From CAYRTD01 sp964426915 (lineage in GTDB: Bacteria; Bacteroidota; Bacteroidia; Bacteroidales; GCA-2748055), in assembly GCA_964426915.1 (NCBI GenBank), contig CAYRTD010000010.1, forward strand, positions 1 through 54,803: a stretch of 54,803 nt of DNA, given 5' to 3'. Below are positions 43,308 through 52,648 of this stretch, piece by piece. How positions within the stretch are numbered: the first letter of the stretch is position 1; each line of letters begins with the position of its first letter. The notes below the pieces were generated by a model. That model was not told the origin of the DNA and made no database searches. It saw only the letters and a program-made list of their open reading frames with translations. Made by a program: the position numbers and the translations under genes.

Positions 43308-44501
43308 TCATTTTATAATATTACCGGTTTCATCGATTATTAGCTTATCTCCGGGGAAATCTATCTTGGTGAGTTCCCGTATCCTCTTCATCGCATTTTG
43401 ACCAGGATCAGGTACCGGCCCCCCTTCACCCAACTGAATAAAAGAGTGAATTTTTCCGGATATGTAATTACCTTCACTGTCCAATCTTACTTCCAGTAAA
43501 GGAGCAAATGCATTAGGACCTGAAAGATTGAACCGCGCATAGGTGCAAAAATTACCCAGGCTGTATGCAATTAACTTATCCTTGTAAAATTCAATTGCTC
43601 TGACTATATGCGGTCCATGACCAAAAACAAGATCTGCACCGGCATCAATAACTTTGTGAGCAAAATACCAGGGATTACCGCGATTATGACCAAGAAAAAC
43701 TTCATCATTTTTCGTTATGTGCTGATACTTGCTGCCTTCCGCTCCGGCATGGAAGCTCACAATAACTATATCAGTCCTGCTTTTGAGTTCTTCAACAATT
43801 TCAGCAGCTTTTTCATAATCCTTAAAGTCCAGAGTTCCTGTATGAGGAGCAAAGGCACAGAACCCAATCCTAATTCCATTTGTTTCATAGACAACCGAAG
43901 GATTTTCTAAGAAACCGGCAAAGGCTATTCCCTCTTTCTCCAGAACTTTAGCCGTATTAATCCTTCCGGTATAACCAAAATCGTTGACGTGATTATTTGC
44001 TACACCAAGTATATCAAAACCTGCACCTCTTAAACATGAAGCATATGAATCGGGCATTCGGAAAACATAACAGGTTTTGGGATCATTGCAATTTTTAGCA
44101 GTTCCTCCTGAAGAAGAAAAAACGCCTTCAAGATTCCCTATCGCAAGATCTGCTCCCTGAATGATCGATTCTACAGGAAGAAACAGCGCTTCACAGCTTG
44201 AAGGTAAATAGGAAACGGAGGGAAAATTCGTACCCGGCATAATGTCGCCTGTTGCTACTATACTTAATTCCTTTAACGGCAGGACTAAGCTATGATTAAT
44301 AACCTCATTGAAGGCTGCCGTATCAATTCTCCCGTAAACATCCATGCACGGACTCTCATCTTTCTTTCGCATCTCCATCCGGAAATTAACAGATAAGACA
44401 AGTGTATCAGGAACAGTTGGTTTTGAAGCTGAAACTGCCTTTGTGGGTATAGAGGCCAGAAAAAATGTAAATATAAAAACGAAACCGAGCGCTCTTTGCA
44501 T
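43308..44501 (-). CDS. CapA-family metallophosphatase-like protein (second copy)
   Basis: The 397-aa exported protein has a signal peptide (~1-24, ending near KAVSA). The CapA domain has IVATGDIMPGTNF, LAIGNLEGVFSS, GVANNHVNDFG, VIVSFHAGAEGSKYQH, FGHGPHIVRAIEF and IAYSLGNFCTYA, retaining the expected metal ligands. It is more distant from the first CapA copy 3.5 kb away than simple duplication would suggest. It is preceded by repeat copy (i). The substrate is unknown; no poly-gamma-glutamate genes are nearby. Confidence 0.9.
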   Translation of the reverse strand: MQRALGFVFIFTFFLASIPTKAVSASKPTVPDTLVLSVNFRMEMRKKDESPCMDVYGRIDTAAFNEVINHSLVLPLKELSIVATGDIMPGTNFPSVSYLPSSCEALFLPVESIIQGADLAIGNLEGVFSSSGGTAKNCNDPKTCYVFRMPDSYASCLRGAGFDILGVANNHVNDFGYTGRINTAKVLEKEGIAFAGFLENPSVVYETNGIRIGFCAFAPHTGTLDFKDYEKAAEIVEELKSRTDIVIVSFHAGAEGSKYQHITKNDEVFLGHNRGNPWYFAHKVIDAGADLVFGHGPHIVRAIEFYKDKLIAYSLGNFCTYARFNLSGPNAFAPLLEVRLDSEGNYISGKIHSFIQLGEGGPVPDPGQNAMKRIRELTKIDFPGDKLIIDETGNIIK

Positions 44502-44566
44502 AATAAAAATCTTTGTCGAAAAGTAAGAAAAATATGATGAATCTCATCAGTGAAGTCAGAATTAAT

Positions 44567-44697
44567 TAGTGTCTGTCCATAATGACCAAAAGAGGCTGTC
44601 TAAGAAGTAATGATCTTTTTGAAAGAACTTACAATCTGAAAGCATTCCTCCTTTCTGAAAAATACTTTTTAGACACCCGACTTTAATGACAAACTCT
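44567..44697. repeat. Dispersed repeat copy (i) with nested second repeat
   Basis: The outer left end is TTAGTGTCTGTCCATAATGA. Inside begins a different terminal repeat, GAGGCTGTCTAAGAAGTAAT (44592-44611). Near the right it is mirrored by AAAATACTTTTTAGACA, running into CCCGACTTTAATGACAAAC, which matches the outer family's right end. So a second element (ends GAGGCTGTCTA) appears inserted into or recombined with the first. It separates the divergent CapA and symporter genes. Confidence 0.7.
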
Positions 44698-44812
44698 TAT
44701 ATATTTGAAAGAAAAGAAGAAAACTTTTAATCTTACTTGCAATAAACCTAAAGGATAGGGATTATACATTTAAAATAATCAGTATTTTCGCTTCCTAAAA
44801 CCCTATCGGATT

Positions 44813-46270
44813 ATGTCGCCTTTCCTTCTACTGACAGTAATTATTGCATATTTTCTTTTGTTAATAGGGGTTTCATGGATTACTTCCAAAGGAGCCGATA
44901 ATGAGGCATTTTTTCTGGGTAATCGCAAATCTCCCTGGTATGTCGTGGCTTTCGGTATGATAGGTGCTTCTCTTTCGGGGGTTACTTTTATTTCCATACC
45001 GGGATGGGTGGGAAGCAGCCAGTTTTCCTATATGCAAATGGTTCTTGGTTACCTGGTGGGTTACTTTTTGATTGCCAACGTATTAATGCCAATGTATTAC
45101 AGGTTGAACCTAACATCGATCTATACTTATCTTGAAAAGAGGTTCGGTACGAGTTCCTATAAAACAGGAGCTTCATTTTTTCTGCTTTCCCGGCTGGTCG
45201 GCGCTTCATTCCGGCTTTTCCTGGTTGCCAGTGTTATTCAGTTTACTGTTTTCGACAAATGGGGGGTGCCTTTTTTTTTCACGGTAATTGTTACTATTCT
45301 TTTAATCTGGCTATATACCTTTAGAGGCGGAATAAAAACCATTGTCTGGACCGATAGCCTTCAGACCCTGTCTATGCTTTTTGCAGTTGTCATTACGGTT
45401 GTGGTTATAAGTAAACAAATGGATTTGAATTTCAGCGGACTCGTTCAGATTGTTAGGGAAAGTGACTACTCGAAAATATGGTTCTTCGGTGATTGGAAGC
45501 ATGAATATCATTTTGTAAAACAATTTGTTGCAGGTGCCTTCATTGCAATAGTAATGACAGGTCTTGATCAGGATATGATGCAAAAAAATCTCAGTTGCAG
45601 AAATATAAAAGAAGCAAAGAAGAACATGTACTGGATGAGTATATCGTTGGTGCCGGTTAACCTGCTCTTCCTTTCCCTGGGAGCCCTGCTTTTTATTTTT
45701 GCTGCTCAAATGAATATCTCAGTACCCGATCAGACGGATAATCTTTTTCCTCTTATTGCGACAAGTGAATATCTTCCCGGAATTGTCGCTGTTTTCTTTA
45801 TTATCGGACTTGTTGCTGCCGCTTATTCCTCAGCAGATTCGGCATTAACCTCTCTCACCACCTCATTCACACTTGATATACTGGGTGCGGGGTCGCTTGA
45901 CAAGCTTAAGCTGAAAAAAACACGAAACCGGGTTCATATATTTATCTCTTTTCTTTTATTAATAGTGATACTGCTATTCAGAATTATAAATGATGAGAAC
46001 GTTGTTTCCGCAATTTTTACAGTTGCAGGATATACCTATGGACCCCTGTTGGGTCTATATGCTTTCGGCTTATTTACTAAATGGGAGATTAAAGACAGAT
46101 GGGTTCCGCTGGTTGCATTGCTTTCTCCGGTATTTACATTCATTGTTAACCGATATTCGGAAGAACTTTTCCGGGGATATCATTTCGGGTTTGAACTTTT
46201 ACTTGTCAATGGTTTACTAACATTCACCGGTCTGATGTTAATTGCACACAGGAAAAAGACCGGGACCTGA
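44813..46270 (+). CDS. Sodium:solute symporter (SSS family)
   Basis: The 485-aa inner-membrane protein has about 13 hydrophobic segments. The N-terminus LLIGVSWITSKGADNEAFFLGNRKSPWYVVAFGMIGASLSG is the classical SSS (PF00474) start. TFRGGIKTIVWTDSLQTLSM and GLVAAAYSSADSALTSLTTSF (sodium-site Ser/Thr) support sodium coupling. Substrates in this family include sugars, sialic acid, proline and pantothenate; none can be assigned. ATG 44813 is followed at once by the first transmembrane helix. Confidence 0.93.
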   Translation: MSPFLLLTVIIAYFLLLIGVSWITSKGADNEAFFLGNRKSPWYVVAFGMIGASLSGVTFISIPGWVGSSQFSYMQMVLGYLVGYFLIANVLMPMYYRLNLTSIYTYLEKRFGTSSYKTGASFFLLSRLVGASFRLFLVASVIQFTVFDKWGVPFFFTVIVTILLIWLYTFRGGIKTIVWTDSLQTLSMLFAVVITVVVISKQMDLNFSGLVQIVRESDYSKIWFFGDWKHEYHFVKQFVAGAFIAIVMTGLDQDMMQKNLSCRNIKEAKKNMYWMSISLVPVNLLFLSLGALLFIFAAQMNISVPDQTDNLFPLIATSEYLPGIVAVFFIIGLVAAAYSSADSALTSLTTSFTLDILGAGSLDKLKLKKTRNRVHIFISFLLLIVILLFRIINDENVVSAIFTVAGYTYGPLLGLYAFGLFTKWEIKDRWVPLVALLSPVFTFIVNRYSEELFRGYHFGFELLLVNGLLTFTGLMLIAHRKKTGT

Positions 46271-46274
46271 TTTA

Positions 46275-48050
46275 CTAGCTCATACGATATATAGAATTTA
46301 TTATCTCTTCATATTTATCATAAAGAACCCTTCTTTTCAGTTTGAGGGTTGGTGACATTTCTCCTGTTTGAGGACTCCATTCGTCGCAAATTATCCGGAA
46401 TCTTTTTATATGTTCCGTTTGGCCAAGTTTTTTATTGATCTCGTTAAGTTCTTTTTGATAACGGGAAACGACTTCTTTCATACTAACCAGCTCCTTATTG
46501 TCACGGAATTTTATATTATGAAGGCTCGCCCAGTTATGGAGGAATTCAAAATTTGGAGAAATAAGGGCACTTGCAAATTTTTGATTCTCCCCGATTACCA
46601 TCCCATTTTCAATAAAAAATGATTCTTTTAACTTGTTTTCAATAACCTGTGGTGCTATGTATTTTCCACTGGAAAGTTTAAACATTTCTTTTTTCCTGTC
46701 TGTGATCTTCAGGAATTTACCATTCACAAACTGTCCAATGTCGCCTGTATGGAACCAGCCTTCATTATCGATTACTTCATCGGTCAGTTCCGGGGATTTG
46801 TAATACCCCATCATCAGGTTAGGGCCTTTGGTCAGAATTTCCCCGTCTTCAGCAATTTTAACTTCAACACCATCAATTACCGGGCCCACAGTGCCAAACA
46901 TGATTTCCTGCCTGGTAAGATTATTTACTGCAATTACCGGTGATGTTTCAGTAAGTCCGTAACCTTCTATCACTCGCATTCCAGCAGCCCAAAAAACAGT
47001 TGCCAGACGGGGTTGGAGAGCTGCGCCACCTGAAACAATAACCTTGATGTTTCCACCAAGTGCTTCCCTCCATTTGCTGAAAATGAGCTTGTCTGCTATT
47101 TTTAATTTAATATTATACCATGTACTGTTTCCATTTACATCGTATTCAAAGCCCAGATTAAGAGCCCAGAAGAAAAGCTGCTTTTTGATTCCCGGCAGGT
47201 CCTTACCCTTTCCTACGATCTTATCATAAACCCTTTCCAGCAAACGGGGAACCGAATTAAAAACCTGGGGTTTGACTTCTTTTATATCCTGAACAATTGT
47301 CCCCATGCTTTCTGCGTAATAAATACTCAGACCTTTATATTGAAAATGGTAATTAACCATTCTTTCATACACGTGACTAAGAGGGAGAAAGGAAAGGGCT
47401 TTGTCATTGTGATCCATGTCGTGTACCTCGGAGGTCACTACCGCATTGGTTACCAGGTTTCTGTGATTGAGCATGACTCCTTTTGGGAAGCCCGTGGTTC
47501 CGGATGTGTAGATAATGGTCACCAGATCGTCGGGTTTTATGGAAGCTTTAATTTCTTCAAGACGATCTGCCAGCTTTTGCTCATTTTCTTTTCCTTTTTC
47601 AATGATCTTCATCCAGTTATCAGCGCTATCAATTTGGTCATAGCTAAAAATTCCCTTTATCGATTTTGCTTCTTTGGCAATGGCTTTAATTTTTTCCAGG
47701 AGAGCTTTGTCCGAAACAATTACATACTTTGGATTACAATGATTGAGAATATAGTCGTAGTCCTCTAATGATATAGTAGGGTAAATGGGTACGTGAACAA
47801 TGCCTGCCTGACTGAGCCCCATATCCACCATGTTCCATTCCGGACGATTATTGGATATTGTAGCAATTACATCCCCTTTCTTTAGTCCCATGGAAAGCAA
47901 TCCGTAACTTACCAGGTTGGCATTATTGATATAATCATTAACCGAATAGCAGATCCATTCCCCATTCGATTTTCCGGCAAGGACATCTTTTTTATCAGGA
48001 AACAATTTAGCGAAACGTTCAAGAATATCGAAGGTGCGGGTAATTTCCAT
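46275..48050 (-). CDS. Long-chain fatty acid--CoA ligase (AMP-forming)
   Basis: The 591-aa cytosolic or membrane-associated enzyme activates fatty acids with ATP and CoA. The P-loop-like AMP motif IIYTSGTTGFPKG is at ~183. YGLTETSPV and GWFHTGDIGQF (with ITDRKKEMFKLSSGKYIAP after it) are the other signatures of ANL enzymes of FadD/FAA1 type. Length is right (about 590-600 aa). It converges on the symporter gene with a four-base gap. No other fatty acid genes are adjacent. Confidence 0.94.
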   Translation of the reverse strand: MEITRTFDILERFAKLFPDKKDVLAGKSNGEWICYSVNDYINNANLVSYGLLSMGLKKGDVIATISNNRPEWNMVDMGLSQAGIVHVPIYPTISLEDYDYILNHCNPKYVIVSDKALLEKIKAIAKEAKSIKGIFSYDQIDSADNWMKIIEKGKENEQKLADRLEEIKASIKPDDLVTIIYTSGTTGFPKGVMLNHRNLVTNAVVTSEVHDMDHNDKALSFLPLSHVYERMVNYHFQYKGLSIYYAESMGTIVQDIKEVKPQVFNSVPRLLERVYDKIVGKGKDLPGIKKQLFFWALNLGFEYDVNGNSTWYNIKLKIADKLIFSKWREALGGNIKVIVSGGAALQPRLATVFWAAGMRVIEGYGLTETSPVIAVNNLTRQEIMFGTVGPVIDGVEVKIAEDGEILTKGPNLMMGYYKSPELTDEVIDNEGWFHTGDIGQFVNGKFLKITDRKKEMFKLSSGKYIAPQVIENKLKESFFIENGMVIGENQKFASALISPNFEFLHNWASLHNIKFRDNKELVSMKEVVSRYQKELNEINKKLGQTEHIKRFRIICDEWSPQTGEMSPTLKLKRRVLYDKYEEIINSIYRMS

Positions 48051-48307
48051 GGTAGTTCAGTTTGTAAATAATTTAACACAGGGGCCAAATATAATAAAAA
48101 AACATTGCGGGAATTCGAATATAATTTTCCCAGGTTTTATGAGCGTGATTATTTTCGAGTCTAATTTACAGAAATACAGCATGATGTCGTTATTAATATT
48201 TATTCATAATTTCGACTTATATTTTTGATGTAGTGAATATTTTATTCCCAGGAGATATGCAAATATGGTATCGAAGGAAGGATTTCTATTACTTCAGAAA
48301 TTATCAC

Positions 48308-48473
48308 ACGAGGCCTTCAGCGACAGCGTGCGGCGGCACAAGCGGGTAAAAGAGAAATGCCGTTTAAAATTAGGAGATCACTAGGCTATCGCCCGGGATC
48401 AGTTCGGTTAGATGATTTTGAAAACCAAAATCATAGTCTCTCTGAGTAAATCGGACATTATGGACAGACACTA
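48308..48473 (-). repeat. Dispersed repeat copy (k), overlapping the alaS stop
   Basis: Read on the - strand it begins TTAGTGTCTGTCCATAATG and continues with the conserved block (hairpin ATGATTTTG/CAAAATCAT, CGAACTGATCCCGGG). The far part carries CAGCGACAGCGTGCGG, shared with (d) and (g). No second terminal repeat was recognised. The first bases encode the C-terminal residues and stop of alaS. Confidence 0.8.
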
Positions 48474-51088
48474 ATCAGAATTTCCCTGGCCTTATCCATG
48501 GCTGCTTGAAGTCCCCCGGGATTTTTGCCTCCAGCAGTTGCAAAAAAGGGTTGTCCTCCACCACCCCCTTGAATTTCTCTTGCTATTTCCCTTATAATCT
48601 TTGATGCATTAAGGTTTTTTTCCTTAACGAGTTCTTCAGAAATTACCAGGGCAAGGTTAGCTTTGTCTTTAATTTCAGCTCCCAGAACCATGAAAAGCCT
48701 GTCTGTTTCTCCTTTTAGCTGAAATGAAATATCTCGGAGAGCCTGTGCCGTATCGGCAGGGATTATTTCTGCAATAAAATTCACATCAGCTATTTTTTCA
48801 CTTTTTGTGCTCAATTCGTTTTTCAGGGCTCCTTTCTTTTCTGCTTGAAAACTTTCCAGTTCTCTTCTTAGTTCCTGATTTTCTTCATTCAATTTAAACA
48901 CACTATCTGAAAGGTTTTTGGATGTGGGGAACAATTTTTTTATATTGTCGAGTTCATCTGAAATAGTTAATATATGTTCCTGGGCTTTTCTGCCGGTTAT
49001 GGCTTCTATTCTTCTTATCCCTGCAGCGATGGCCGATTCTTTAAGAATTTTAAAAAACCCGATTTGTCCGGTTGAATTCACATGGACTCCTCCGCAAAGT
49101 TCCACAGAACTCCCAAAACGGATCACTCTTACAGTATCGCCGTATTTTTCACCAAAGAGAGCCATTGCTCCCATTTCCACAGCCTTTTTATAAGGCATAT
49201 CCCTCCATTCTTCCCGGGGAAGATTTTGTCTTATTCTCTCATTTACCTGTTCCTCTATTTTCCGGATCTCATCGTTGCGGAGCTTTTGAAAATGAGAAAA
49301 GTCAAATCTCAAATAATCAGGATTAACCAGGGAACCTTTTTGTTCAATATGGTCTCCGAGAATATCTCTCAGGGCAAAATGAAGCAAATGCGTGGCAGAA
49401 TGATTATTTACGGTATCAATCCTTGTGCCTGCATTTACCACAGCATGGAATTCATTTCCGGGATTATCCGGAAGTTCCCGTGTGGTGTGGATGATCTGAT
49501 TATTCTCTCTAAGTGTCTGAAGAATTGCTATTTTTTTCGTTCCCTCCTCAAGGTATCCTTTATCACCTACCTGCCCGCCACCTTCTGCATAAAAAGGGGT
49601 TCTGTCGAATACCAACTGATAATAGTCCTTGTCTTTTTGCCTTATTTTCCGGTACCGTATTATTTTTACTTTTTCGGAAAGCTTGTCATATCCTGTGAAA
49701 ACTGTGGTTTTTCCAGGAGACAGTTCGGTCCAGTCGCCGGTATCCTTTACAGCATCTGATTTTGAACGGGTTTTTTGCTTCTGCATTTCATTTTTATATT
49801 CTTCCAAATCCAGATCAAGACCATTTTCCTTAAGGATCAATTGAGTAAGGTCCAGGGGAAAGCCATAAGTATCATAAAGTATGAAAGCATCTTTTCCGCT
49901 GATCTTTTTATCCTGTCGTTTGCGGGCATTTTCCATAAGAGAATCAAGTAGATTAATGCCTTTATCAAGTGTACGAAGAAATGCCTGTTCTTCTTCAGTA
50001 ATTACTTTTTCAATAATGGTTTGTTGTTTTTTTAATTCAGGATAATGATCGCCCATTAGGGAAACAAGTTCGGAAACCAGCCTGTAAATAATGGGGTGAT
50101 CCTGATCCAGGAAAGTATATGCATATCTCACAGCTCTTCTGAGAATACGACGGATAACATAACCCGCCTTATTATTCGATGGTAGCTGACCCTCTGCAAT
50201 GGAAAATGATATAGCCCGGAGATGATCGGCAATAACCCGCATAGCTATATCCTTTTTTTCATCATCTCCATATTTTATACCTGTTATGTCTGAGATCTGA
50301 TCTATTATTCTTTGGAAAATATCTGTGTCGTAATTTGACTTTTTACCCTGTACAACCATACTTAAGCGCTCAAACCCCATGCCCGTATCAATATGTTTCT
50401 CCGGGAGATTTTCGAGTTTGCCATCTGCTTTGCGATTGAACTGGATAAAAACCAGATTCCATATTTCGATCACTTGTGGGTGATCCGTGTTAACAAGATG
50501 AGCGCCATCAGTTTTCTTCCGTTCTTCTTCCTCCCGAATATCGACATGGATTTCAGAACAGGGTCCGCATGGCCCTGTATCTCCCATTTCCCAGAAATTA
50601 TCTTTTTTGGATCCTTCCAGGATCCGTTCCTCAGGAAGATGCGCCTCCCAGTATCTCTGAGCTTCATCATCCTTCAGTGTTCCGTCTGTTTTATCACCTT
50701 CAAATACGGTCACATAGAGCCGGTTCTTGTCAATATTCATTCTTTGTGTTAAAAACTCCCAGGCCATATCTATTGCCTCTTTCTTGAAATAATCACCAAA
50801 TGACCAGTTCCCGAGCATTTCGAACATTGTATGATGGTAGGTGTCATGACCAACCTCTTCAAGATCATTGTGTTTTCCACTCACTCTAAGGCATTTCTGT
50901 GAATTCGCCATCCGTGATTCTGATGGTTTACTGTTTCCGAGAAAAAATTCCTTAAATTGATTCATTCCTGCATTGGTAAACATAAGAGATGGATCATTTT
51001 TAATTACCATAGGTGCTGAAGGCACTATTTTATGGTCCTTATCTAAAAAAAAACTGAGAAATGCTTTCCTTATTTCAATAGAAGTCAT
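48458..51088 (-). CDS. alaS: Alanyl-tRNA synthetase
   Basis: The 876-aa cytosolic class II synthetase charges tRNA-Ala and edits mischarged serine and glycine. The catalytic core begins IRKAFLSFFLDKDHKIVPSAP and has MFTNAGMNQF. The editing domain has HSATHLLHF (HxxxH, ~562-566) and ELCGGVHVNSTG (~660, Cys and His). The C-Ala part ends GGGGGQPFFATAGGKNPGG. Length fits the family. The last residues, SVCP, plus the TAA stop are read from the terminal repeat of element (k), so the native end was altered by insertion. It is divergent from an M23 gene, a neighbourhood recalled from other Bacteroidota. Confidence 0.98.
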   Translation of the reverse strand: MTSIEIRKAFLSFFLDKDHKIVPSAPMVIKNDPSLMFTNAGMNQFKEFFLGNSKPSESRMANSQKCLRVSGKHNDLEEVGHDTYHHTMFEMLGNWSFGDYFKKEAIDMAWEFLTQRMNIDKNRLYVTVFEGDKTDGTLKDDEAQRYWEAHLPEERILEGSKKDNFWEMGDTGPCGPCSEIHVDIREEEERKKTDGAHLVNTDHPQVIEIWNLVFIQFNRKADGKLENLPEKHIDTGMGFERLSMVVQGKKSNYDTDIFQRIIDQISDITGIKYGDDEKKDIAMRVIADHLRAISFSIAEGQLPSNNKAGYVIRRILRRAVRYAYTFLDQDHPIIYRLVSELVSLMGDHYPELKKQQTIIEKVITEEEQAFLRTLDKGINLLDSLMENARKRQDKKISGKDAFILYDTYGFPLDLTQLILKENGLDLDLEEYKNEMQKQKTRSKSDAVKDTGDWTELSPGKTTVFTGYDKLSEKVKIIRYRKIRQKDKDYYQLVFDRTPFYAEGGGQVGDKGYLEEGTKKIAILQTLRENNQIIHTTRELPDNPGNEFHAVVNAGTRIDTVNNHSATHLLHFALRDILGDHIEQKGSLVNPDYLRFDFSHFQKLRNDEIRKIEEQVNERIRQNLPREEWRDMPYKKAVEMGAMALFGEKYGDTVRVIRFGSSVELCGGVHVNSTGQIGFFKILKESAIAAGIRRIEAITGRKAQEHILTISDELDNIKKLFPTSKNLSDSVFKLNEENQELRRELESFQAEKKGALKNELSTKSEKIADVNFIAEIIPADTAQALRDISFQLKGETDRLFMVLGAEIKDKANLALVISEELVKEKNLNASKIIREIAREIQGGGGGQPFFATAGGKNPGGLQAAMDKAREILISVCP

Positions 51089-51178
51089 AGATATAATTTA
51101 GAATGATTATAAACAAAATGGGATTTGTAACATTTTACACCAAAACCCTGTAAAATCGGATAAATTGATGATTTGAGG

Positions 51179-51209
51179 TTGTAAAAATAATTTTTTTAAA
51201 TTACATTTG
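51179..51209 (+). promoter_or_regulatory. Bacteroidota-type promoter of the first M23 gene
   Basis: TTG at 51179-51181 and TACATTTG at 51202-51209 are spaced by 20 bases, matching the -33/-7 form. Start of transcription near 51216 leaves a leader of about 40 bases before ATG 51256. Confidence 0.6.
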
Positions 51210-51255
51210 GGGACTATTGCAGAGAAATTTGCATGTTGCGCCCCTGAAACTAAAG

Positions 51256-52209
51256 ATGAGAAGGACAAGATATTTTTATAACAGAGAGACGTTGAGGTTT
51301 GAAAGAACCCGAAAACGCTTATGGATCAGATTTCGTAACGGGTTTCTTTATTTATTGGCACTTTCCATTGTTTTTGTCGGTATCCGGTTAATGATCGATA
51401 ATGATTACAGTTCTCCAAAAGTGAATCACTTTTCCAGGAAGAACGCCGAACTGAAAAGTGCCTACACAGATCTTAATAAAAAGATTAATCTCACCGAGAA
51501 TTTCCTATCTGAAATCCAGCTTAGAGATGATAAAGTATACCGTTCGGTATTCGATCTGGAACCAATCCCAAATTCTGTTAGAGAAGCGGGTTTTGGTGGA
51601 TCTGATAACTATTATTCTGATCTGTATTCCGGGAATACGGATTTTGTCAAATCAACTGCCAGAAAACTTGCGGAACTTTCTACCAAAGCCAGAGTTCAGT
51701 CAGTTTCTCTCACTGATCTTTACAGTATAGCAAAAGAGAAACAGCTTCTGAATGCCAGAAAACCTTCTATAAATCCAATTTCTCCTGCAGATCATGTATG
51801 GCTCACCTCAAGCTATGGCTACCGCTATGATCCTTTTACCAAAAAGAGAAAGATGCATAATGGCATTGATCTTGCCGGAAATGCCGGGATTCATATTTAT
51901 GCAACAGGGGAGGGAGTCGTGGAAGTTGCCGAGTATAATCGTTATGGCTATGGCAAAGAAATAATTATTAATCATGACTTTGGCTACAGGACGGTTTATG
52001 CTCACCTGAATGAAATATTGGTAAATCCGGGAGATACGGTTAAGCGCGGACAATTGATCGGAACACTTGGTAGTACAGGAAGAAGTACAGGACCACATCT
52101 TCATTATGAGGTCAGACAAGGCAAGAAGGCTGTAAATCCTATGTACTATTACTATGATGATCTCTCTGCGCAGGAATACGAAAAGATAACTATAACCGTC
52201 TCTAATTAG
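51256..52209 (+). CDS. M23 (LytM-type) metallopeptidase, first of three
   Basis: The 317-aa membrane-anchored protein has a basic cytosolic N-terminus, one transmembrane helix at ~30-50 (FLYLLALSIVFVGIRLMI), a coiled-coil stretch at ~60-95, and a C-terminal LytM zinc peptidase domain (~185-300). The catalytic residues are present: HNGID (H201, D205), and the HxH at HLHYEV (H281, H283). Active LytM domains cut peptidoglycan cross-links; inactive ones regulate amidases. ATG 51256 is preferred over TTG 51217, which would leave no leader after the promoter. The TAG stop is the first three bases of repeat copy (j). Confidence 0.92.
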   Translation: MRRTRYFYNRETLRFERTRKRLWIRFRNGFLYLLALSIVFVGIRLMIDNDYSSPKVNHFSRKNAELKSAYTDLNKKINLTENFLSEIQLRDDKVYRSVFDLEPIPNSVREAGFGGSDNYYSDLYSGNTDFVKSTARKLAELSTKARVQSVSLTDLYSIAKEKQLLNARKPSINPISPADHVWLTSSYGYRYDPFTKKRKMHNGIDLAGNAGIHIYATGEGVVEVAEYNRYGYGKEIIINHDFGYRTVYAHLNEILVNPGDTVKRGQLIGTLGSTGRSTGPHLHYEVRQGKKAVNPMYYYYDDLSAQEYEKITITVSN

Positions 52210-52648
52210 AGTCCGTCAATAAAGTCGGATGTCTAAAAAGTAATAATCAGATTTCCATTCCTTCCTGTTAAGCTGGCCTTACAGGCCGACATATTCACGA
52301 CGCCTCATACCCAGGGCTGGCATAAGCTGGCCTTTCCTTGCTCCGCTGAGTCCTTCGCCATGCGCCTACACTGTAGCTTTAGCGCAAGCGTAAGGCTTCG
52401 GCCGCCGGTGAAAGCTTCGCGCTGCGCCTACGGCAAGCCTCCGGCGGCCGATGGAAGGCGAGCAGGCCGGAATTGCATAACCGGGATTGCAATACGTCAA
52501 TGTTTGCATTGCTCAATTTTTTTAGACTTGTGTATAAAGAGTAGCCTCCTGGGGGGGGGTGGATGGGGCAAACAGAGAAATGCTTTCAATTTGTAAGTAA
52601 CCCAAAATTAAAAAATACTTTTTAGACAGCCTCTTTACTCAATTGACC
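52207..52648. repeat. Dispersed repeat copy (j) with GC-rich core and nested second repeat
   Basis: The left end TTAGAGTCCGTCAATAAAGTC is followed by ATGTCTAAAAAGTAAT. The right side is AAAATACTTTTTAGACAGCCTC and then TTTACTCAATTGAC. So outer and inner elements are combined as in copy (i). The core (~52267-52490) is GC-rich with imperfect inverted repeats (GGCCGCCGG against CCGGCGGCC) and GTAGCTTTAGCGCAAGCG. An unbroken G run lies near 52551. No gene is present; the element separates the first and second M23 genes. Confidence 0.7.

Noticed and set aside
51217..51255. TTG start giving 13 extra residues on the first M23 protein
   Set aside because: A promoter match ending at 51209 leaves no leader; the later ATG gives the same N-terminal motif as the sister proteins.
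52360..52596. 78-aa Arg/Cys-rich frame on the + strand
   Set aside because: It lies within the GC-rich core of repeat copy (j); composition reflects the repeat, with no similarity to a family.
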